Assembly (NCBI GenBank): GCA_028554795.2
Contig: JAPYKE020000259.1
Span: 62,001 to 126,000, forward strand
Length of the DNA stretch: 64,000 bases
Direction of reading: 5' to 3'
DNA from: Sinohyriopsis cumingii
Lineage: Eukaryota > Mollusca > Bivalvia > Unionida > Unionidae
The notes beneath the pieces are model-generated. The model made no database searches and had not been told where the DNA came from. It saw only the letters and a list, made by a program, of their open reading frames with translations. This document shows, piece by piece, positions 54,028 through 64,000 of this stretch; the first letter of the stretch is position 1; each line of letters opens with the position of its first letter. The position numbers were made by a program, and so were the translations under genes.

Positions 54028-54266
54028 TTCAAATAAAAAGTTACAGTCGTCCTGACTGGTAAACCTGATGTTTTCTTGGAATACTTACCAGAATCACTTC
54101 CTTCACCATATTAATATTTTAATGGAAAGTCATGTTATTTCTATATGTAAATCAATCGTTTTCCATATCTTAAACACAGTAAATCAAAGCGGGGTTCATC
54201 CGAATTCACTATTATGGACGCAGAAAACAGGATTAAAGGTACCCAAGCTTTCTTGTCGTATTGGTA

Positions 54267-54306
54267 TTTAATTCCCTTTGTATTGTATTGTATTGTATTG
54301 TATTGC
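54267..54306. repeat. (TTGTA)n microsatellite
   Basis: About six pentanucleotide units. Confidence 0.95.
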
Positions 54307-55671
54307 ATAACCCAATTTTATTAAAGTGGCAGCATCCGCTGTGTTCCAGCAAAGCCATGGGCAAAAGTCTGTAAAAAATGCTCTTCGACCGAAAACATGA
54401 CGTCAAAGAGTTTTCTGCACGGAAGCGGAAAACGTATTGCTATCCGGAGATAACATTCTAAAAATAGCCCAAATGCACATGACTGTATCAATTCAACAAA
54501 TTTCAAAAGCAGCCATATTTAGAAAGAAATGCAATCAATCGTGAAAGTTTGTGTGTTTGTGTTATCATAAGATGAAATAAGTACAGGAAATCAGAACGTT
54601 AAAAATACTGCGTCTTGAAAACATCTTTGTTACATCCATAGGAAGCTTTACATAAATCAACTGGTGACCTTATTGTTCTTTAAACATGCATATTGCTGAT
54701 TTCATTTTCATCTAACTTTGACATACAACTTTTCAACATTAAATGCAAAAAGGAACCGATTTTTAGATGAAGATATTTTCTCAACATGTCACACATTTTT
54801 CATTTTATAAGTTACTCTTTCATCGCTCGTTCGGTGTGCTCCATTTCGCAACTCTTGGTTCAATGTTGGAGAACGGTTCAAGCTTTAAGAACAGTCATAC
54901 CATTTCCTATAAACAATCGATGACAGATTAACAATCGATTCACTTTTACGTGACGTATTACCATAAATGTTAAATTTTTATGGAGTGTTTCTGCAAACAG
55001 CAATTGATTATTAAAAATTACCTAGTTTATGTGTACAATGGAATAAAAGTTTCCTTAAAAATACAACCTTAGCACTTAAAAATTGTGCATTCCAGTAAAA
55101 GTTACCAATGGTCGATAATTTCGATTTTTCGGAACATCTTTAGTTTATGTATCATATAGTCAGAGTTGTTAGACAGTACACTTTCGTTAAATAGACGTTT
55201 GCCTCTGATAAAATAAAGCCATACCTTTCATGAAGAAAATATCGTCACCTATTTAAGGAAATTATCAAGACTGACTCATCAAATATGTATGTTGCCGAAG
55301 AAGCTAATATTTGCATTCAAAATGTTCAAATTAATATCGATTTCGTTAAATTTCATTAAACAATTCTATCTGCATATTGCATAACAATAGTGTGTTACTT
55401 AATCTTCATATTGCGTTTCTTAATACAAATCTCCTCTGGACTTGGTGTCTCGCCTGTCAACGGCGTTATGAAGTTTATGGAGGAAAGACGCACATTTCTG
55501 GGGACAAAAATAGGATATATAGCAGCATGCTACTAAAGATGATTTTGAACGCAGACACGAATGCAGAAGATATAAACTTTTAAAACCTTTAACATAACAT
55601 CTTGACAATATTAGTGAAACGAAAAAGGGAGAGAAAGTATCTTCATTCAAAGGCGAGACCAGTAAGATAAT

Positions 55672-55800
55672 AACAACGGTACAACGTGGGTAATAATAAC
55701 GGTACACCAGGGATAATAATAACAACGGTACATCATGGATAATAATAATAACGGTACATCATGGGTGATAATAACGGAACACCACAGGCAATAATAAATG
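55672..55800. repeat. Tandem repeat of 27-30 bp, about 5 copies
   Basis: Units of GGTACATCATGGATAATAAT plus AATAAC with variable AAT number. Confidence 0.9.
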
Positions 55801-57164
55801 TATGAAAGCAAAATAGCGTAGTGATACTGATAGATTTTGAGCTGGGTTTTGATCTTCAACTACATACCATATAACGGGGCATGTTAGAATGTTTATCGCT
55901 TGGAACTTAACTATCAAAGATCTAGTAAGAAATGAAACGTGCACTGCATTAAAAGAATACAACTGCTAAATACCTAGTACTGTTTACTGCATTCTGATGG
56001 TGGGGTATAAACATGCTGATTACGAAATGGATCAAATCACGTGATGCATACATGTAAATCTAGACATTATATACATCATCGGTTTATTTTTGCAAGAATT
56101 TAGAACAAACGTAGTATATTCGCTTTCATTACTCCAGTGCTCCGAAGTCAGTGGTGCAGAGGGAAACATTTATTTGATAACGTAATGAAATAATTTCACA
56201 TTATTTAATATACAGCCCGTGATGACTATGTTGCTTTAATGGAATGGTTCCAGATAAAAAGTATGCAGCTACCCAAGATTTATCCAATTTCGAATATGTC
56301 TGCTAAAATTACGTTTGAATGATTATGACCTACGTATTATTTTCTAGCAAAAGGCGTTATTTAAGTCACCGTGCATAAGGAAAGCAAACAGTTTTTGAAT
56401 GGCGGCATTGCATAACTATATACCACATAAACGTAGCAGGCCCCACAACTTTTTATAACTCCTGCTATTATTGAAAACTTGCACGGTTGAGTAAATTGAC
56501 TTGTATAAAGAAGGAAACCGGAGCGCCCTGGGAAAACTGCCAGTCATGGTTGGGTAACCACCGACCCTTACGAATCACGGCAACCAGTCATCACAAGCAT
56601 CTAGTCCTGCCCTTCAGTATTAGATGAATCCAATGTGTGTTATCACTATATCGAGCTCTGCAGACGCACAAATCAAAGAACGCACTGAATTTTCGAATGG
56701 CATTTTTCCTGTGAACCGACAGCAACTGCAAATGCATACCGCCTAAAAGAACACATTCTGCTTGGTAATTGATGTCGAACATGTTTACGCCAAACTTCCT
56801 TTACGACTTTAAATTGAAATGATGCGTTTTGTGGTTTCTTCCATTCAAATTACCCTTGCATAATTGGTAATTAAAAGCAACCGTTGGTTTGAGGATAACT
56901 AGAGAATTTATATTGAAACATGATAATAATAATAACGATACTATGAACTCGATAACTCATATTACTTACAGGTAAAAGAAAGAAACAATGTTTGCGAATT
57001 GGCGGTCTTTCTGATGCACATATGTTCGTACAGTGTCAAAGAAAAGACAGGTTATTTACAAACGGTTGAATCCATTCATGCTGACAGTAACCACATTTTG
57101 GCGCAGTGAATGTGTTGCTGCAAAGAAAGTAGCCAGGTCTAGGGTATTATTTCTATTATAGGAT

Positions 57165-57260
57165 ACAGGAGACGGGTGGGTATGTAAAGGATCGAATCAG
57201 TCAGCCGAGTTATACCGCGAGAGGCATTGTTGAACATGGTATTGAGATAGAAGCGGAGGG
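57165..57260 (+). mobile_element. Possible degraded SINE head
   Basis: GGATCGAATCAGTCAGCCGA followed by GTTATACC resembles the B-box and GGCCGAGTCATACC junction of the family A SINE, and ATGGTATTGAG resembles its ATGGTACTAGC. No further body can be aligned by eye, so this is weak. Confidence 0.25.
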
Positions 57261-58196
57261 ATAATAGATGGCGTGATCCGAAGCCCTGTTCAGGTCCTCG
57301 AAATGCTTGATTTTCATGTCAAATTGCTGTAAAAAGACTGTGTCTACAGTTTCAGATAGTTTTCTAACATCCATAAAACGAAGTTGTTAAACAAATCAAA
57401 GTATAAGTACCCAATATATCGTGGCTAGTATCATGATACAATCGGGAAAGTAAAGCACGTCCTTTTCCGAATTTTTCTGGCGTTTAACACGCATTCAACA
57501 CCAAACAACGTCATCCAGATCTTACGTCATTATAATCACGTCAGATGTTGGTCGACATTATAAACCTACTTTACGTTTTTAAACCAGCAAGCTAGACTGT
57601 TATTTACTGGTGAATTATGCACCGGCAGATAAGGGTCAACGCTATTTGTGGTTGAAGAGCGTTATACACGGTTAGGTATGACATTTTCTTTCCGATAACC
57701 TCTTCTTTTCATTTCATTTGCCTGTCTTAATTCTGGCGTCTCCGATTTCTTAATCTTTTGGTGGTTTGGCTGTGAAGTTATCTCCCAGAATTGGTGTCTG
57801 TTAGCAAAAGGCGCTTACACGATCGTCAGGGATGCAACAAATGCATTAACTCAGATATATCTGATAATGGACTGTGCACGTCGATACACGAGGAGAAAAA
57901 AAAACATTAAGGCTCAATGATACTTGCGAATTTAAACAACTGCACTGATAAAGAAGACAAGTTTTTTAATAATACAACTGCCTCAACTCGTGTTTTGACA
58001 ATGATGCGCAGATCTGGTGCATTTATTGTTGGGAACCTAAAGAGCATGGAACGAAGCGATTCAAACAAAATAAAAATAAGATCAAGTTATTTTCATTTTC
58101 GCAAAATTTGTAATTTATCACTGCATTTGGTCCATTGTGCTGAAGAATGCCTTGAGAATGGTTTTGTGACATGACACTATATTGTGTTTTTCCAAG

Positions 58197-58202
<6 letters not shown>

Positions 58203-58250
<48 letters not shown>
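58203..58250. repeat. (CT)n microsatellite
   Basis: About 24 CT units, 530 bp from the first visible Wnt5 exon on its intron side. Confidence 0.97.
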
Positions 58251-58254
<4 letters not shown>

Positions 58255-58777
58255 ATATGTTAGCAATAAATGTATGTCAAAATAAAATGAATTGATAGAA
58301 ATTACACGTCACTGGCAAAGGAACGGAAAACTAAATGCGGATATCATGTATGCACGCGCAAAGCACGTGAGGAATGGCATAACTGTTGCGCAAAGTTATC
58401 ATCAAACTCTTGGCTTTTCTCCCTTCCTATAATTTGACTGAGGCAGACCAATATTAGCATGGGCTTAAAGCGCCACTGTTTTTCTAATTCTGCACCACGT
58501 TGATGGATGGAGGTTGCATGCCAAAACAATCTCCATTGATATGCAGGCGTAAGTTAGGCTAAACTAATTTGTTATACTAAAACGACTCATCCTTTATTTT
58601 TTTTATAGATGGATATCAATGTAATAAAATTAAGAAATGCTAAAAACAATTTTATAAAACACCTGGTAAGCCTGACTTGATTTGATGCGTTAAGCTAATG
58701 GACAGGCCACGTGTAAGAATGTGCTAACTAATACGTAAAAGTAAACATTAGAGAATTTAAAATTAAATAATAATCAC

Positions 58778-59040
58778 CTATTTCTATAACTGGCCCAAAA
58801 ACGGAGGAATCTCCTTGGATTATTGTGCAGTTCCAGCGGCGGAACCGGAACTGGTATTGGCACTCACGAATACCAAGCTGGGCTCCTCGCCCGATGCTGG
58901 GCATGTGGTCATGATACATTTGACACAGTTTGGTCTGCCCAAGAGAAAGTCCTTTGAGCTGCGAACACATCGGCTGTGCCCCAAGAATATACACTTTTTG
59001 GTTCCTCCACACCTCTGCACCACCTACTACTCCCAGATTC
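58778..59040 (-). CDS. Wnt5: Wnt5, first visible internal exon
   Basis: Encodes the N-terminal part of a secreted Wnt ligand, which acts outside the cell through Frizzled and Ror/Ryk receptors, mostly in beta-catenin-independent signalling (family knowledge). The minus strand reads [10 protein letters not shown], then LCQMYHDHM, then [16 protein letters not shown] and SVFG, a pattern typical of Wnt5. Four conserved cysteines and one N-glycosylation sequon (N-C-T, in RRWNCT) are present. The acceptor at 59043-59041 is CAG after a pyrimidine-rich tract. The exon starts in phase 2 and its first base would complete a Trp codon, fitting the Trp-rich segment usual here in Wnt5. The donor (GTGATT) follows base 58778, leaving one codon base. 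The exon has 263 nt: 87 whole codons plus split codons at both ends. Signal peptide and start codon lie upstream and are not visible. Confidence 0.95.
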
Positions 59041-61180
59041 CTGCAAAAGAAGAGACAAATGTATCATCAAATGAAACACCCCAACAATAATACAAATGAA
59101 ATCTTTTCAAAAACCGATTTGTTAACCGTCGTTTCCTAAGTCGTGAGACTAACATTATGTCCGAAAATTAGTAGAATTTGAATTAATTCACCTTGAGAAA
59201 TTATCTAAAACAAAATCGTTATTGATCTGAGTCGCGACCGTAAATATTTCAAACTGAAAATTCATTAATGCTTGAAACGACGGCTGGGGTAGTAGGTGTG
59301 TGATAGATGAGGTAGGACACTTGAGGCGGAAATGGATACTCATTGACTCTAAGTCATGTAATAGTTTAAATAAAAGCTGTTGTTTCTATGCTTCGCAGCA
59401 TGTAACGCTTTATTAACAAATATCTGCTTTCTAATCTGCTGATGAATGAAACAGAATTAAATTTAAAATAAATGAAAGAAATTAAAAAATGATTAATTTA
59501 TTCTTCTTTAGGAATAATACATTTTTATTGGTAAGCAAAGTCATTGCTCATAAAATATTGTTTCTAACCACAACGGTATTGGACCTTGATACTCGACTGA
59601 CAAATATATACGTGACACTGTGCATGATGTGTTCACTTTCTTGACAGTTGCATTGTATTCCTTATTTTCTCTTTGTGACAGAGGAGAAAGATTACAAAGT
59701 TTTAGTTCAGATCGAGATGGAGAATATTTCTCGCCTGAGAATTCTCTATAAAGCTCAATGGAAAAAAGATTAATCAGCGCATTTAACTAAAAAGTAAAAC
59801 GGGCCTCTTAGTTTACCGACCATTAAAGGGAATAAATTGTGCCATTTTGGTTAATTACACACTTCTTTCCACGCTCCTTGTGGGCTTTGTCATTTTTTGA
59901 TGCGACTTAAACTACATTCATCCTCGAGGTATATATTTTTTCTTTCAAAATCAAAACACATATGACAACAAAACAAATTCCTATAGAATGGTAAGAAATC
60001 TATGGATTTACCCTTCTAGAAATGACAAAGCTGTTTGGATTGCGGATAGTTCCTCGGGTTGTATGGTACTTTATTTGCATACTGGATGAATAACATTTTT
60101 CTAGAGCAAGTAAACCGGATAATAGTGGCAGGTGACAGGTAAAAGAGGAGTGTATATCAGAAAGGGTGCATTCTTAACGTTGATGTAACTACAGAGACTG
60201 TACAGTAATGGCGGCATGTGTGGCCGACTTCATGTAACATAAAACCTATTTTTAAACTCACATAATCCAGTATGATTTCAATTTTCGCACGGTTATTTTT
60301 AATATGATTGCGTAAAACAAAGACTTCTTTCTTAAGCCTTTTCGCTTCATAACATTATTATTGCATTACGGATTTTATTTGCATTAGCTACCGACACATT
60401 TTCAAAACTGTCAGACTTACTTAAATCGTTGTGAAAGGCCACGTAATACCATCCACGAACACGTCAAAAAGTAAGAGATGTGATTCTTTGTTTAGCGATA
60501 TACTGAGGACAAAAATACAATTAACATAAGCAACTGAGTTGAAAACATGCAGGATTTCCCACTACTGAACATATTGCTTGCATCTATTTTGCACGCGCAA
60601 TCTACACCTAGCTTGGTTGGGTAAGGCTCGATTTAAGTACTTTTTTCTTTCGTTTTCTTTAGAATACCAAATATATGAGTCTACCTTCAAAATGTTAAGG
60701 ATTCTGAATTTCCTTATTCAATATGAACTTAAAGGGGTAAAAAGTCATTTTGTTTTAAATACTGAAATGTTGGAGAGATCAGTGGATGAATTCGATTTTC
60801 TATTGATTATCGGTGCAAGTGATATGGATGCACGTTAATCAGGATTGCAAGAATATTAATTCTTAATCTATTTGTGCATAATTTTGAAAACTTATCAATA
60901 TGACAAACAAAAGTTATGCGCACTGGAAAGAATTATTTATGGTATTCGATGCCTTTCTAAAATATTTAGATATCTTTATATTTGTAAAGACAACGTTTGT
61001 TTCCAATCTGTGAGATGTAGTACATGCAGTGACCTTAATTGTGTTGCAAATGCAGACTTAAAGAATACCACGATATCAGCACTGATAACTGAAAGAAAAA
61101 ATTAATTACGTGCACTGATTATCTGCATGTTTTATTTAATCATTTATTTATTTATTTACGAATACGCACATACAGGAATA

Positions 61181-61308
<128 letters not shown>

Positions 61309-62542
61309 AATGAAGATTTTTAATAGCTATGTATTGAAGCCAACATATCTGATATCTCTAATATGATGCATGGTTTATACTATTTCTTTGTAATGAATTA
61401 TGTGAATGCATTACTGTATTGCTCGCAGTGGTCAATAAATTATTCTAATGCGAAATATGCTTGTCTTGATATAAAAAGATCAAAAGGAAATTCGTATTTA
61501 GTGTACTCAGATATGCGTGTTTCTGAATGATAACGAAAAGGTTTGAAAATAACAATTATTTTTACATGGGCAAATAAAACCGGAGATAGTTTTCCGTAAA
61601 TCTTTAAAATACACTTCCACTGCAGGAGCCCATTAGATATAATCTAGCCCGTCTTTCGAGCGTTTTAGATTTGTATCAAAGGACAAAACCGAAGACCAAG
61701 TCTTCGTTCTATGTTTCCATTCATCATTGATAATTTCAAATGATATGTTCCTCCGTGTCTAAACCTAGTGTGAAAAACGTGTTGACTATCTACTTCAGGC
61801 TATGCACTTCTCCACTTGTAGGTGAAATCCGAGACATATCCAAATATTTACTCTGCTTGACTCGACCACTAATAAAAAAAGTGATAGAAAAGGGTTTTAA
61901 TATACTTATTGAATAATAAGTTCGTAGTTCCAGTACTTTTCATATCGTTACAGATATAACAATGAATTAATTTATTCATGGTTCAAAAATAGATTAAATA
62001 GATTAACACTTTTCCGTGTGGGGTATATCTTCATATTAATTATTTTTAGACAGTTTCTGTCTGTTTGATTTTTCAAGGCACACAAGTTTGTGTAGGATTT
62101 GAGTCAGAATTAGCTCCTGACCAACTCAACTATTTGACTTCCTCGCGTTAAAGTGTAACGCGCTTAGTTCCAGTTGTTTATTTTATCTAATAGCTCACAC
62201 AAGCTTTCTAAAGTACTGAATTTTAAATATAAACCTGGAGCACAGGATTTTTCCATTTGCTTAAAAATGGAGACATTATATCAAATCCAAGTTCTAAGTG
62301 CTAAAATGATAAAGTGCTGATTGTAGGTTCGTGTGCCTTCCAGAATATCGGGGAAATGTCAATTGTCATCATTCGGAGATAAGTATTTGCATCGGGTCGA
62401 CAAAGGTTATATATCAAATATCGTTTGACAGGTGCTTGTCAAATACAGAGATCCTATAACACAACCATGAGTTAACACCTTGGTGACGTTAATATATAGC
62501 TAAGGTGTATATAGACAAAAACAGGTAATTCAGATGTGTGTG

Positions 62543-62646
<104 letters not shown>

Positions 62647-64000
62647 TTATTTATTCTGTATTTATCCTGTTAATATAGTTTTGACGAATCAATTAGGCGA
62701 TGCCTTTGGGATATTATTTGATTCGGTTTGAAATTATTAAAACATATGGAGTGATTTATTTAAAAAATAACATTTTCTATATGAAAGATTTTTTCAAACT
62801 GTACATTTTTCTGTAAACGAAAGGGCATCATTCAGAATACTGAAGGAAGGAAGAAACATTAAATTATATTATATCCGTATTCTTTCCTTGATTGTGTCTG
62901 TTCCAGTAAAGCAAAAGTTACCCCTAGGCGACCAAGTTTTGTCGCTGGGATAAAATTACCGACAATTACCTATAAAACGAAAGGGATATACCTGGAAACA
63001 TTAAACATTATGGTTTTGTGATGCAACGAACCATAAAATTCTTCTTCAAACATTTTTTATATTCCGTTAATCCCAGGTAAAGTCTAAATTTCTCCTTTAT
63101 CGGTTTTCCTTGCAGCGATAGCCGATTTATATACTGTCTTGAAAGACTGAAAACATTGCGACTCAATTTTAGTACACCTTTTATTGCCGCAGATAAAACC
63201 GGTTACGTAGCAGCTACGTCCATTACAATCAGATATCTTTAAGATAAAGGGGTCACTTTCTCATCCATTTCAGGCATACTCAAGGCGGTTACCGTTGAGT
63301 GGATTTTGTACCCAGGCAATGCTCGAAAACCGGTGCAAAACGGATGTGCACTTGACAATTGCTGGTCTATTTTTTCTGTTCTGTTTTATGTCATAAATGA
63401 AAATGTGGCATAACCAAACGTCTAGTAATGCCAATTCTAATTTTTGTTGCTAGTGTCAATTTGTTCTATATCAACTCTGTTTTACAGTCTGTCACTATTA
63501 AGACATAAACCATCTTCAAGAAACGAAGATAGTAAAATTGCAAGCCCTTGATGCTTTTAAGATTGTAAAAAAAAAACGGTAAGAAAATCCCACATGCGAT
63601 TCCTAAAACTTAAAAAAAATAATTATTATTTGTCTTTTAGCAATTCACTAATGGATAAAATTGTTTGCTAACTGCACGTTATAGAGTTGTGAATTTGCCC
63701 AAGTCAAATCCAAATCTGGTTAGTGCTGTATCTGAAAATATTTGGGTGAAAAACCGGGTCAACTCAAAACCGCATATGTCATATTGATGAATTTATTTGG
63801 AAACCCCTTGTACATCTCTGCATATGTTTTATTGACAGATGTGGTTAGGTAATCATGTATGCGACATGCCTGTTGACAAATATGTGGTCTTAAGGGTACG
63901 TTTTTGAACTTGTCTATGCAAAGCTGTAACGTAAATTCCTCGTATATATGCTTTCTCACGGCTACTGCCGACATTTTGTCACCATTCAATTAATAAATAC

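Noticed and set aside
58815..59139. Plus-strand open frames of 91 and 69 codons over the Wnt5 exon
   Set aside because: They are antisense shadows of the coding exon.
61068..61110. Minus-strand segment ending TCGTG before GTATT as the missing first Wnt5 exon
   Set aside because: It has the right phase and a short hydrophobic reading, but an in-frame stop lies just upstream without an ATG, and the donor is weak.
63759..63989. 76-codon minus-strand open frame near the window end
   Set aside because: No similarity to a Wnt N-terminus or other known family, and no supporting splice signal; the length is expected by chance.

Overview
This is eukaryotic, AT-rich, repeat-dense genomic DNA. The only gene I can support with confidence is a Wnt5 orthologue on the minus strand, carried on three exons with canonical splice sites: 59040-58778, 50297-50005 and 26448-25987 in transcript order. 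The reading phase agrees across both introns. The joined product is about 339 residues, runs to the natural stop codon and holds 24 cysteines. The 5' exon or exons (5'UTR, signal peptide and the first few dozen residues) are not recognisable and probably lie beyond position 64000. Protein sequence, large introns, tRNA-derived SINEs and abundant microsatellites suggest a lophotrochozoan animal, most likely a mollusc; I cannot name the species.

Layout on plus coordinates: 1-25986 is the 3' flank and presumed 3'UTR of Wnt5, with no other recognisable gene. It holds SINEs, a 26-bp minisatellite with long open frames (12430-13277), another minisatellite (9988-10440), a 155-bp hairpin (3853-4008) and a foldback element with arms of roughly 490 bp (19380-20895). 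25987-26448 is the last Wnt5 exon. 26449-50004 is a 23.6-kb intron with two copies of a palindromic TIR repeat, a 160-bp duplication, a 22-bp minisatellite (37969-38498), SINEs of two families, a hAT-like MITE (48389-48512) and one unexplained 174-codon open frame behind a strong splice acceptor (45045-45566). 50005-50297 is a Wnt5 exon. 50298-58777 is an 8.5-kb intron with a TIR element (51414-52126) built on GGCCTAGGCC repeats, abutting a truncated SINE. 58778-59040 is the first visible Wnt5 exon, and 59041-64000 is intron or upstream sequence.

Thirteen (TA)n arrays of about 70-140 bp are spread across the window, several fused to (TG)n or (CA)n and at least three attached to dispersed repeats. 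I see no rRNA, no functional tRNA, no CRISPR array and no bacterial-type gene organisation. The most novel material is the set of small non-autonomous repeat families and their association with microsatellites. I found no previously undescribed protein system.
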